Below are positions 1 through 7,039 of a stretch of DNA of 8,295 nt, piece after piece. The DNA comes from Lachnospiraceae bacterium (GTDB lineage: Bacteria > Bacillota > Clostridia > Lachnospirales > Lachnospiraceae). Where the stretch lies: positions 1 to 8,295 of the forward strand of contig DOVG01000302.1 in assembly GCA_003520205.1 (NCBI GenBank), in the 5' to 3' direction. Under the pieces are notes generated by a model that worked only from the letters and a program-made list of their open reading frames with translations, did no database searches and was not told where the DNA came from. Both the position numbers and the translations under genes were made by a program. Position 1 is the stretch's first letter. Each line of letters starts with the position of its first letter.

Positions 1-459
1 GAGACAGAGACTGACCTCTTCGGTGAGCAGGCTGTACTTTGTGGTGGTGTTGTTGCTCTTATGCAGGCTGGTTTCGAAACACTTACAGAAGCTGGATATG
101 ATCCAAGAAATGCTTACTTCGAGTGTATTCATGAGATGAAGCTTATCGTAGATCTTATTTACCAGAGTGGTTTTGCAGGAATGAGATATTCTATCTCTAA
201 TACAGCTGAGTATGGTGATTACATCACAGGTCCTAAGATCATTACAGAGGATACAAAGAAGGCTATGAAGAAGGTCCTTTCTGATATCCAGGATGGTACA
301 TTTGCTAAGGACTTCCTTCTTGATATGTCATCTGCAAGTGGACAGGCTCATTTCAAGGCTCTTCGTAAGCTTAAGGCTGAGCATCCTGCAGAAGTTGTAG
401 GTAAGGAAATCCGTTCACTTTACAGCTGGTCAGATGAAGATAAGCTTATCAACAACTAA
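1..459 (+). CDS. ilvC: Ketol-acid reductoisomerase, class I, C-terminal part (5' end outside window)
   Basis: This enzyme isomerises and reduces 2-acetolactate (or 2-aceto-2-hydroxybutyrate) with NADPH and Mg2+, the second step of valine, leucine and isoleucine synthesis, in the cytoplasm. The reading frame is open from base 1 to a TAA at 457-459, giving 152 codons of the all-helical C-terminal domain. The four metal-binding acids of the family are visible: D and E in TDLFGE (window codons 5 and 9) and the two E of ECIHE (codons 41 and 45). The substrate serine is in YSISNTAEYGD (codon 66). Their spacing matches the usual D190/E194/E226/E230/S251 numbering, so about 185 codons are missing upstream and the full protein would be about 337 residues, the short class I form. 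Codon use is strongly biased (all 12 Lys are AAG, no ATA among 10 Ile), typical of a highly expressed gene and unlike its neighbours. The identification is secure. Confidence 0.97.
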   Translation, partial: ETETDLFGEQAVLCGGVVALMQAGFETLTEAGYDPRNAYFECIHEMKLIVDLIYQSGFAGMRYSISNTAEYGDYITGPKIITEDTKKAMKKVLSDIQDGTFAKDFLLDMSSASGQAHFKALRKLKAEHPAEVVGKEIRSLYSWSDEDKLINN

Positions 460-467
460 TATATAAT

Positions 468-482
468 CAAGGATAATCCTTG
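468..482. repeat. Short perfect inverted repeat after ilvC stop
   Basis: CAAGGAT and ATCCTTG flank a single A, starting 9 bases after the ilvC stop codon. As RNA it could fold into a 6-bp stem with a 3-base loop. It has no T-run behind it, so it is unlikely to terminate transcription alone. It may instead protect the 3' end of the mRNA or be chance. The arms are seen directly; any role is inference. Confidence 0.4.
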
Positions 483-500
483 GTAAATAAATGAACTATA

Positions 501-540
501 AGGACGACTTAGGCTTGTTTAAGTCGTCCTATAATTTTAT
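501..540 (+). terminator. Rho-independent terminator of ilvC
   Basis: A perfect 11-bp stem is formed by 501-511 (AGGACGACTTA) and 520-530 (TAAGTCGTCCT), with an 8-base loop at 512-519. It is followed by an AT-rich, T-containing tail at 531-544 rather than an unbroken T-run. The hairpin sits 41 bases after the ilvC stop and upstream of the next gene's ribosome binding site, so it should end the ilvC transcript. The stem sequence would also fold on the opposite strand, but all flanking genes read +. Confidence 0.85.
530..535 (+). promoter_or_regulatory. Candidate -10 element (TATAAT) for the AIM24-family gene
   Basis: A consensus TATAAT begins on the last base of the terminator stem and lies 28 bases before the downstream ATG. 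Start of transcription would fall near 542, leaving a leader of about 20 bases that still includes the ribosome binding site at 549-554. There is no good -35 hexamer at 16-18 bases spacing (that region is inside the hairpin arm) and no extended-10 TG. It is therefore supported only by the -10 match and by the need for a new promoter after a strong terminator. Confidence 0.4.
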
Positions 541-548
541 TATCTTAT

Positions 549-554
549 AGGGGG
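549..554 (+). promoter_or_regulatory. Ribosome binding site of the AIM24-family gene
   Basis: AGGGGG ends 8 bases before the ATG at 563. It fixes that start over the in-frame internal ATG at 599, which lacks a comparable site. Confidence 0.7.
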
Positions 555-562
555 TATAAAAA

Positions 563-1417
563 ATGGTTACTGTAAATAATGTATTCAATAACGAAAACAT
601 GAAAGTTATTGCGAGTGCTGGTCCATATTTTATATATGAGCATCAGGCAGATCTTTCGGTTACACCTTACTCAGCAGAGAGTGCTTATTTTATGCATCAG
701 ATGAATGTAAGAAGAAGACAGCTTCTTGTTCAGTTGAATAATTCATCTATAAAGATGCAGGCTGGGGCTATGCAGTGGATATCTGGAAATGTACAGGTAT
801 CTTCCGGTGTAAAAGGAGTAGGTAATTTCCTTGGAAAAATGGTTAAGGGTGCTGTCAGTGGTGAATCAGCAGTTAAGCCTGAATATTCAGGATCCGGTTT
901 CGTAATGCTTGAACCTACATATAAGCATCTGCTTATAGAGGATGTGGGGTCATGGGGTTCAGGAATAGTTCTTGATGATGGTCTGTTCCTTGCCTGTGAT
1001 GCTGGAATCAAGGAGACAATTACAAGAAGATCTAATGTATCATCAGCACTTCTTGGTGGAGAAGGTCTCTTCAATCTGTGTCTTTCCGGTCCGGGATACG
1101 CAGTTCTTGAAAGTCCGGTTCCAAGATCAGAGCTTTATGAATTCGTTCTTCAGGATGATGTACTGAAGATAGATGGTAATATGGCTATAGCATGGTCAAG
1201 CTCACTTCAGTTTACTGTTGAGACTGTTACAGGAAATGCTATTGGCTCAGCTGCAACTGGAGAAGGCTTTGTAAATGTATATCGAGGTACCGGTAAGGTG
1301 CTTATGGCGCCTACAAACAATGCGCCAATTGCTTCTACAGTTAATGGTCCGGAAACAACTGCTACTTCTTCACAGGGAATAGCTGGAAGTATAGCAAGCA
1401 GTCTGTTTAATGCATAG
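563..1417 (+). CDS. AIM24 / TIGR00266 family protein
   Basis: The product has 284 residues, within the usual size of the AIM24 family: beta-rich cytoplasmic proteins, with a eukaryotic member in mitochondria, whose biochemical role in bacteria is not established. Family hallmarks are visible. QLNNSSIKMQAGAMQWISGNVQ near residues 57-78 resembles the 'G-M-SG-V' block. A glycine/lysine stretch follows (KGVGNFLGKMVKGAVSG). The conserved C-terminal signature GEGFVNVYRGTGKVLMAPT spans residues 233-251. The last 33 residues are rich in Asn, Ala, Ser and Thr and look flexible. There is no signal peptide or membrane helix. The start is supported by the AGGGGG site. It follows the ilvC terminator, so it is probably transcribed separately from ilvC. 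It lies 49 bases ahead of the zinc-finger membrane gene with no hairpin between them, so the two may share a transcript. Family assignment is firm; function is unknown. Confidence 0.88.
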   Translation: MVTVNNVFNNENMKVIASAGPYFIYEHQADLSVTPYSAESAYFMHQMNVRRRQLLVQLNNSSIKMQAGAMQWISGNVQVSSGVKGVGNFLGKMVKGAVSGESAVKPEYSGSGFVMLEPTYKHLLIEDVGSWGSGIVLDDGLFLACDAGIKETITRRSNVSSALLGGEGLFNLCLSGPGYAVLESPVPRSELYEFVLQDDVLKIDGNMAIAWSSSLQFTVETVTGNAIGSAATGEGFVNVYRGTGKVLMAPTNNAPIASTVNGPETTATSSQGIAGSIASSLFNA

Positions 1418-1466
1418 AGTTTATCTTACTTATAGTCTTTATTAAAAAGGAAAAATATCTGATTAT

Positions 1467-2039
1467 ATGAATCATCTGGAAGCACAATCATATATAATGC
1501 CTTTTATAGATGGAAAAATTCCGGTAAAAAAGCAGAGTGATTTTGTTCTTCATATGTGCAACTGTAAGAAGTGCCATGAGGAGCTTGAGATTTATTATAC
1601 TCTGATGGTAGGTATGAGACAGCTTGATAATAATCAGGAATTATCGACTGACTTTAACAGAGATCTGGAAAATGAGTTAAACAAACTTAAGGTAAAGGCA
1701 AATAATAAGAAGAGGCTTTCATTATCTCTCTTTTCTATAGTTTTCATTTTTATGATTATGATAGGGGCGATATCCTATACAGGTGGTTTGGCAAGAGTCT
1801 ATTTGTTCGAACAGAATACAAAAAAAGAGCAGCAGGGGCAGTACTATTTTAGAGACAGCCTTAAGGACAAGCTTTGTATAGAAACAACAGATAGAGTTTA
1901 TAGTTCTGAACAAATACAAAAAGCAGATGTCATATCAGATTTTGACCGTATTAGAGCCTATAACAGGATGAAAAATGATATGAATAAGATACTTGAAATA
2001 GGGGAGGAATTAAGAAATGCCGAAGTTACTACTGATTGA
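1467..2039 (+). CDS. Single-pass membrane protein with zf-HC2-like (anti-sigma-type) zinc motif
   Basis: The product has 190 residues. The N-terminal cytoplasmic part carries H29-x3-C33-x2-C36 (HMCNCKKC, with an extra C31), the zinc-binding pattern of ZAS/zf-HC2 anti-sigma factors. A basic stretch NNKKR (79-83) precedes one hydrophobic helix at about 84-104. A charged, helix-prone outer domain with no recognised family fills 110-190. The predicted layout is zinc domain inside and C-terminus outside. Known relatives hold an ECF sigma factor inactive at the membrane, but no sigma gene is adjacent here, so the partner is unknown and an anti-sigma role is only an inference. The best Shine-Dalgarno match (AAAAGGA, ending 1451) is about 15 bases from the ATG, longer than optimal. 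An in-frame stop at 1443-1445 and the lack of another start codon make 1467 the only credible start. The 3' end overlaps polA by 23 bases, which implies co-transcription and possible translational coupling. Confidence 0.75.
   Translation: MNHLEAQSYIMPFIDGKIPVKKQSDFVLHMCNCKKCHEELEIYYTLMVGMRQLDNNQELSTDFNRDLENELNKLKVKANNKKRLSLSLFSIVFIFMIMIGAISYTGGLARVYLFEQNTKKEQQGQYYFRDSLKDKLCIETTDRVYSSEQIQKADVISDFDRIRAYNRMKNDMNKILEIGEELRNAEVTTD
2001..2007 (+). promoter_or_regulatory. polA ribosome binding site inside the upstream gene
   Basis: GGGGAGG ends 9 bases before the polA ATG at 2017 and lies wholly within the coding sequence of the preceding membrane-protein gene. Ribosomes translating that gene must pass over it, so polA initiation may depend on upstream translation. 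Confidence 0.75.
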
Positions 2040-4635
2040 TGGAAACAGCATAATGAACAGAGGGTATTTTGCACTCCCTAAAGAACTTACAACCAGGAAC
2101 GGCATTCATACGAATGCCATTCTTGGTTTTCTTAATATTTTTTATAAAGTATATGAAGAGGAAAAACCTACCCATATAGCTGTTGCTTTTGATGTACATG
2201 AACCAACATTCAGACATAAAATGTATGAGCAGTACAAAGGAACAAGACATGGGATGGATGAAGAGCTTAGAGAGCAGCTTCCACTTATTAAAGAAATACT
2301 TTCTCTTATGGGAATAAGCTACTGGGAAAAAGGCGGTTATGAGGCGGATGATATAATCGGTACACTTTCCAGAGAGGCTATAAGAGACGGCTTGGAAGTG
2401 AGTATTCTGTCTGGAGACAGAGATCTGCTTCAGCTGGCTACAGATACAGTTCTTGTCAGAATACCGAAGACAAAGGCTGGCAAAACAACAGTCGAAAATT
2501 ATTACGCAGATGACGTAGTGAAAGAATATGGGGTCACACCTGTTGAATTTATAGAAATGAAAGGTCTTATGGGAGATACTTCTGATAATATTCCCGGAGT
2601 ACAGGGAATTGGTCCTAAGACTGCATCAAATATAATTCAGAAGTATCATTCTATAGAAGAAGCTCTTAAGCATATAGAGGAAATAAAACCTGATAAAGCA
2701 AGAAAGAATCTGGATGAACAACGTGAGACTGCACTTTTTTCGAGAGACCTTGCAACTATTAAACTGGACTGTGAGCTGGATGGCAGTGTTACAGATACAG
2801 AGATTGATAATAGTAATATATATGGCGAAAAAGTGTATTCCCGTTTGCAGGAGCTGGAACTTAAGAGTCTCCTGAAAAGATTTGATAATACAGAAGTTGC
2901 TGCTGTGGCAGAAACTCCTGTACTTGATATAGTTGAAAAGAGTTATTCAGAGATAATAGAGATAATTAATAATAATGACGAAGAACAAATCGGACTTAGT
3001 CCGTTTATAGTAGATGGAATGCTGGCGGGTGGATGTGTAGCAACTAGTGATAGCATTTATCTTACAAGAGACAGTGCTCTATCAGATATAAAAAAAGATA
3101 TTAAAGAATCATGTACTATCGATATAATCAGTATTAAAGAACTGATAGATTTCTTTATGTTTGAGGAAAAAGATAAACTGTTTGATTTATCGATTGCAGC
3201 GTATCTTCTGGATCCGCTCAAAAATAGTTTTCCATATGATTATATTGCAGAGAAATACCTGGAAGTGAGTTTTCCTGAGGAGAAAGAGCTTCTGGGAAAG
3301 AAAGAGATAACCGTTTTCTCTATAGATGATGAGGATGTAAGAAAAGTACTTGCTTATAAAGCATATACGTCATTACATGCAGCAAAGCCACTAATTGAAA
3401 AGCTTGCAGAAGCAGGAGAAGAAGAACTTTACCGAAATATAGAATATCCTACTTTATTTGTGCTCAGAAGTATGGAACGTATAGGGGTAAAGGTTAATAA
3501 AAATACTCTTATCGATTATGGTAATGATCTAGATATAAGGATAAATAAGCTGACAGCAGATATTTATAATCAGGCTGGTGAAGAGTTCAATATTAATTCT
3601 ACAAAACAGCTTGGAGTTATCCTTTTTGAGAAGATGGGACTTACCGGTTCGAAGAAAACCAAGAGCGGTTATTCTACAAGCGCTGATGTCTTAAATAAGA
3701 TTAAGGATCAGCATGAAATCATACCAAATATACTGGAGTACAGACAGCTTACAAAGCTTAAGTCTACTTATGTGGAAGGGCTGATACATACTATAGCGCC
3801 AGATGGCAGGATTCACAGTACATTTAATCAGACTGTAACTGCCACTGGAAGAATAAGCAGCACAGAACCGAATCTGCAGAATCTTCCTACAAGAACAGCT
3901 CTGGGAAGAGAGATACGTAAGGCTTTTGTTCCTGAAGAAGGGTTTACATTTGTAGATGCTGACTATTCTCAGATAGAGCTTAGAGTCATGGCGGCTATAT
4001 CGAAGGATGAGGCTCTTATAAATGCCTTCAATGAAGCGAAGGATATACATGCCATAACTGCATCGCAGGTATTTGATGTACCTTTAGAAAATGTAACTTC
4101 TGATCTGAGACGAAAAGCGAAGGCTGTTAATTTCGGAATCATATATGGTATCAGTTCATTTGGCCTCGGAGAAGATCTTGGAATATCAAGAAAAGAAGCT
4201 TCAGGTTATATAGAGAAATATTTTCAGACATACAGCAGAGTTAAACAGTATCTGGATGAAAAAGTCGAAGAGGCGAAAAAAGAGGGCTATGTAAAAACTC
4301 TTTATGGAAGAATAAGACCTATACCTGAACTTAAAAGCTCTAATTTTATGCAGAGATCATTTGGAGAAAGAGTTGCAATGAATTCTCCGATTCAGGGAAC
4401 GGCAGCTGATATAATAAAGATTGCCATGATAAATGTATATAAAGAACTCAAAGAGAAGAATTATAAATCAAGATTAATTCTTCAGATACATGATGAACTT
4501 CTAATAGAAGCCAGTCTGGATGAAGAAGAGACTGTAAAGGAACTTATAGAAAGATGTATGACTGAAGCGGCGGATCTTGCTGTGGGACTCTTTGTGGATG
4601 TTCATTCAGGAAGTTCTATGTATGAAGCAAAATAA
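2017..4635 (+). CDS. polA: DNA polymerase I
   Basis: The 872-residue enzyme fills gaps in repair and removes Okazaki primers; the length matches Firmicute PolI. The 5' nuclease domain (about 1-290) has D8, D111/D112 (EADD), D134/D136 (SGDRD) and D187/D190 (GDTSDN), followed by the helix-hairpin-helix PGVQGIGPKTA. The middle domain (about 300-465) is a decayed 3'-5' exonuclease. IGLSPF (325-330) stands where the D-x-E metal motif belongs. D390 and Y447 remain, but T451 replaces the last catalytic Asp, so no proofreading is expected, as in Bacillus and Thermus enzymes. The polymerase domain has motif A DYSQIE (D649), motif B RRKAKAVNFGIIYG (R698, K702, F706, Y710) and motif C HDE (825-827). F706 is the residue that favours rejection of dideoxynucleotides. 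The start is fixed by GGGGAGG and by the canonical MPKLLLIDGNS opening. It overlaps the upstream gene by 23 bases, and coaE follows 32 bases downstream. Confidence 0.98.
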   Translation: MPKLLLIDGNSIMNRGYFALPKELTTRNGIHTNAILGFLNIFYKVYEEEKPTHIAVAFDVHEPTFRHKMYEQYKGTRHGMDEELREQLPLIKEILSLMGISYWEKGGYEADDIIGTLSREAIRDGLEVSILSGDRDLLQLATDTVLVRIPKTKAGKTTVENYYADDVVKEYGVTPVEFIEMKGLMGDTSDNIPGVQGIGPKTASNIIQKYHSIEEALKHIEEIKPDKARKNLDEQRETALFSRDLATIKLDCELDGSVTDTEIDNSNIYGEKVYSRLQELELKSLLKRFDNTEVAAVAETPVLDIVEKSYSEIIEIINNNDEEQIGLSPFIVDGMLAGGCVATSDSIYLTRDSALSDIKKDIKESCTIDIISIKELIDFFMFEEKDKLFDLSIAAYLLDPLKNSFPYDYIAEKYLEVSFPEEKELLGKKEITVFSIDDEDVRKVLAYKAYTSLHAAKPLIEKLAEAGEEELYRNIEYPTLFVLRSMERIGVKVNKNTLIDYGNDLDIRINKLTADIYNQAGEEFNINSTKQLGVILFEKMGLTGSKKTKSGYSTSADVLNKIKDQHEIIPNILEYRQLTKLKSTYVEGLIHTIAPDGRIHSTFNQTVTATGRISSTEPNLQNLPTRTALGREIRKAFVPEEGFTFVDADYSQIELRVMAAISKDEALINAFNEAKDIHAITASQVFDVPLENVTSDLRRKAKAVNFGIIYGISSFGLGEDLGISRKEASGYIEKYFQTYSRVKQYLDEKVEEAKKEGYVKTLYGRIRPIPELKSSNFMQRSFGERVAMNSPIQGTAADIIKIAMINVYKELKEKNYKSRLILQIHDELLIEASLDEEETVKELIERCMTEAADLAVGLFVDVHSGSSMYEAK

Positions 4636-4667
4636 GCGTATAGACTAAATGGCAGAATGGTAAGAGA

Positions 4668-5261
4668 ATGAAGATTATAGGAATAACCGGAGGAATAGGC
4701 TCGGGCAAATCATATGTCTTGGATATTTTAAAAGACATGAGTGGTATTTATACTGTTGAGGCTGATAAGATTGCCCATATGCTCTTTATGCCGGGTGAAG
4801 TGGTAAATAGAAGAATAATTGAGTGTTTTGGTAAAGAGGTTGAAGGAGAAAACGGCGAGATAAACAGAAATGCTCTGAAAGATATTGTAATGAATTCGGA
4901 GGAAGATTTAAAGAAGCTGAATTTAGTAGTTCACCCTGAAGTAAAGAAATACATTATCAGGGATATAGAAGATAAAGAAGCGTCCGGATACAGTCTGTAT
5001 GTACTGGAAGCAGCTCTTCTCATTCAGGATGGGTATAAAGAAATATGTGATGAGATGTGGTATATCTATACCGACAAAGAGCTTCGTATCAAAAGACTTA
5101 TGATTTCAAGAGGTTATGACAGGAAGACAGCTCTTGATTTTATGAGAAATCAACCGGATGATGAATTTTTTATTCATAACTCTGATATAGTTATTAATAA
5201 TTGCGGTACTTTTGAAGAATTAAAGAAACAAGTATCAGACAGAGTGAAAAAACTGGTTTAA
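4668..5261 (+). CDS. coaE: Dephospho-CoA kinase
   Basis: This enzyme phosphorylates the 3'-hydroxyl of the ribose of dephospho-CoA with ATP, the last step of coenzyme A synthesis, in the cytoplasm. At 197 residues it is of normal length. A Walker A loop GGIGSGKS is at residues 8-15, the catalytic-region acid D33 is in EADKIAH, the LNLVVHPEV block lies in the CoA-binding region, and the lid has RLMISRGYDRKTALDFMRNQ. The family ending SDIVINNCGTFEELKKQV is near the C-terminus. The Shine-Dalgarno is modest (GGTAAGAG just before the ATG). Two other ATGs nearby (4649 and 4657) are out of frame, and the product begins with the canonical MKIIGITGGIGSGK. It lies 32 bases behind polA with no terminator between, a pairing common in Gram-positive bacteria, so it is probably transcribed with polA. 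Confidence 0.96.
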   Translation: MKIIGITGGIGSGKSYVLDILKDMSGIYTVEADKIAHMLFMPGEVVNRRIIECFGKEVEGENGEINRNALKDIVMNSEEDLKKLNLVVHPEVKKYIIRDIEDKEASGYSLYVLEAALLIQDGYKEICDEMWYIYTDKELRIKRLMISRGYDRKTALDFMRNQPDDEFFIHNSDIVINNCGTFEELKKQVSDRVKKLV

Positions 5262-5263
5262 TA

Positions 5264-5287
5264 ATTATTGTAATATGTTATAATAAT
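5264..5287. repeat. AT-rich inverted repeat overlapping a promoter
   Basis: Arms 5264-5273 and 5278-5287 pair over 10 positions (nine A-T pairs and one G-T) around the 4-base centre TATG. The right arm contains the TATAAT of the candidate promoter. The lack of G-C pairs makes it a poor terminator for coaE, although a short T-rich stretch follows at 5295-5304. It could be an operator or simply a product of AT-rich composition. Confidence 0.45.
5276..5284 (+). promoter_or_regulatory. Extended -10 promoter for the diguanylate cyclase-ackA unit
   Basis: TG-T-TATAAT (5276-5284) is a perfect extended -10 element. The -35 region at 17 bases spacing (GTTTAA, 5256-5261) is weak, which extended -10 promoters tolerate. 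Transcription would start near 5291, giving a leader of about 24 bases that still includes the GGGG ribosome binding site at 5305-5308. Its place in the 53-base gap after coaE suggests that the next two genes form their own transcription unit. Confidence 0.6.
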
Positions 5288-5314
5288 ATTTAGACTTTTT
5301 ATTTGGGGTAACTT

Positions 5315-7036
5315 ATGTCTAACGAGTTTAAGACGGAGTTTTTACGAAAACTTGTAAAGTTTAACAGAGTAATATATGGATCATTGATCTTTGTGACACT
5401 ATTTGCTACAGGCGGAGGATTAAATAATAATTTATTTCTCATGTGGTATTATGTTGTTGCGAGTGTTTTTTTTGCTGTTTTCGATCAGATTGTTTTTGCA
5501 AACAGAGTAAAGAGGATAGATAAGGGTAAGGCTAAATTCCCATCCATTCTGCTTGGCATAAGGACGTATTTATTTATTCTCATTCTGGCAATAGGAAGTG
5601 TATTTGGTGTAATGCCACATGTGATGTTTGCATCAGTATACATGGTGCTCCTATATATACTTGTTCAGGATATTGTTTTCTGTGATGTATTTAACAGTTA
5701 TTCAAATAAGATAAGGATTGTATCTGTTATAGGAGTTTCATCCATTTTCCTTTATGTCATTCATTTTAGAACGATGGTTGAAGGTGTATGGTTTGCTGTA
5801 TTTGGAGGCGCTTCAGTTATAGTTATTATTCTTGCATATATAATCTATGAAGTGTATGAGGCAACCATCAAGGAGCTGGATAAAAGATATACCAAGCTGT
5901 ATTTTCAGAACTCCGATCTTATGGCAGAGAATGATAAGCTGGTTGAGTTCAGAGAGAAAGTAGAGAAAGTTAACAGCGAGATTAATTACCAGAAGATTAA
6001 TCTCACAAAAGCTAATGACGATCTTGAGAAGTCAAATGAAGAATCAAGATCTCTTATCGAGGTTATGAAATACTTCTCGGCAAGCTTTGATGTAGAGAAG
6101 AATGTTCATGTTATGATTAATAATATCATGAAGGTCAAAAAGGCCGGTGCTGTAGGATTCTATATAGATAAGGATGTATACATGAATGATAAGCCTTATC
6201 TTGATGTAATATCGGCAAATGATGTTTCCGGCGTTATCATGAATCAGGATTTATATGATATATATAATGTGATTAAAAAAAGACGCAGTCTTGAGCCTCT
6301 TGTTTTGTGTGAGAATTATGATTTCAAATATCCGTATCTGGCAGGTGGAAATCTGTGTAATGCGGTAGCATTTCCGGCTTATGAGAATGATAATATATAT
6401 GGTGTAATGGTAGTTGCATCAAGCAAATATGAATTCTTCCTTAATGGGTATTCTTTCTATGAATCATCAGTAATGGATTTTACTTCTGCGCTGATTTCTG
6501 ACAGATTGTATCTCAAGACGGAAGATATGGCAAAGAAGGATGGACTGACTAAGATATATAACCGTATATATTTTAATCAGTTTTATCCGGAACTTATGTC
6601 TCAGATAAAAAGTGAAAATACATCTCTGACTGTGGCTATGATGGATATAGATCACTTTAAAAATGTAAATGATACCTATGGACATCTGGCAGGTGATGAG
6701 GTTATCAAGATGGTTGCCTCAGTAGATGCTAAGTATGCCAAGCTGTATAACGGAACGGCAGTCAGATTTGGTGGTGAAGAATTCCTACTTATCCTTAAGG
6801 ATATGGATATAGCACATGCTCATGAAATTCTTGAAAGAATGCATGATGAGATTACAAAGAACATAGTTGAGTTTGAGGATCTGAAGATACCTGTCAACGT
6901 AAGTATGGGACTTGCTTCGTATCCTGAAACATGTAACAGAGTGGAGGATGTAATTGATCATGCAGATCAGGCGCTGTATTACAGTAAAGAGCATGGTAGA
7001 GGAAGAATAACAATAGACGGAAGAGAAGGAGAATAA
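5315..7036 (+). CDS. Membrane diguanylate cyclase (6-TM sensor, coiled coil, GAF-like, GGDEF)
   Basis: The 573-residue protein is predicted to make cyclic di-GMP from two GTP at the inner face of the membrane. Six hydrophobic helices lie at about 17-33, 39-61, 79-98, 101-119, 134-151 and 158-179; I do not recognise this sensor as a named family. A charged coiled coil follows (about 181-248), then a GAF-like region (about 249-395, with GAVGFYID and NIYGVMVVAS strands). The C-terminal GGDEF domain (about 405-570) opens with DGLTKIYNR. It has the metal Asp in MDIDHFK (D444), NDTYGHLAGDE, and an active-site GGEEF variant at 486-490, which is known to be active. The inhibitory RxxD site expected just before it is absent: the stretch reads LYNG, so feedback control by product is not expected. 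The start is set by GGGG at 5305-5308. It is translated just ahead of ackA, three bases away. The sensed signal is unknown. Confidence 0.9.
   Translation: MSNEFKTEFLRKLVKFNRVIYGSLIFVTLFATGGGLNNNLFLMWYYVVASVFFAVFDQIVFANRVKRIDKGKAKFPSILLGIRTYLFILILAIGSVFGVMPHVMFASVYMVLLYILVQDIVFCDVFNSYSNKIRIVSVIGVSSIFLYVIHFRTMVEGVWFAVFGGASVIVIILAYIIYEVYEATIKELDKRYTKLYFQNSDLMAENDKLVEFREKVEKVNSEINYQKINLTKANDDLEKSNEESRSLIEVMKYFSASFDVEKNVHVMINNIMKVKKAGAVGFYIDKDVYMNDKPYLDVISANDVSGVIMNQDLYDIYNVIKKRRSLEPLVLCENYDFKYPYLAGGNLCNAVAFPAYENDNIYGVMVVASSKYEFFLNGYSFYESSVMDFTSALISDRLYLKTEDMAKKDGLTKIYNRIYFNQFYPELMSQIKSENTSLTVAMMDIDHFKNVNDTYGHLAGDEVIKMVASVDAKYAKLYNGTAVRFGGEEFLLILKDMDIAHAHEILERMHDEITKNIVEFEDLKIPVNVSMGLASYPETCNRVEDVIDHADQALYYSKEHGRGRITIDGREGE
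7026..7031 (+). promoter_or_regulatory. ackA ribosome binding site inside the end of the cyclase gene
   Basis: AAGGAG ends 8 bases before the ackA ATG at 7040 and lies within the last codons of the cyclase gene. It decides the start and ties ackA translation to the same mRNA as the cyclase. Confidence 0.8.
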
Positions 7037-7039
7037 AAA

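Noticed and set aside
730..1074. Open frame on the - strand across the AIM24-family gene
   Set aside because: It lies opposite a well-supported gene, shows no recognisable protein features, and its product reads as a shadow of the + strand codons.
972..1166. Second + strand frame inside the AIM24-family gene
   Set aside because: It has no ribosome binding site and no family resemblance, and it lies wholly inside a conserved gene in another frame.
1418..1466. Terminator or promoter between the AIM24-family gene and the membrane-protein gene
   Set aside because: No hairpin is present, and the only -10-like hexamer (TATAGT at 1431) has no matching -35.
3691..4050. Long - strand frame within polA
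   Set aside because: It lies opposite the conserved polymerase domain, and its Ser/Tyr-rich product looks like an antisense artefact.
5268..5273. TTGTAA as a -35 box for the TATAAT at 5279
   Set aside because: The spacing is only 5 bases, far from the required 16-18.
5262..5314. c-di-GMP riboswitch ahead of the cyclase
   Set aside because: The gap is only 53 bases, too short and too AT-rich for a GEMM-type aptamer.
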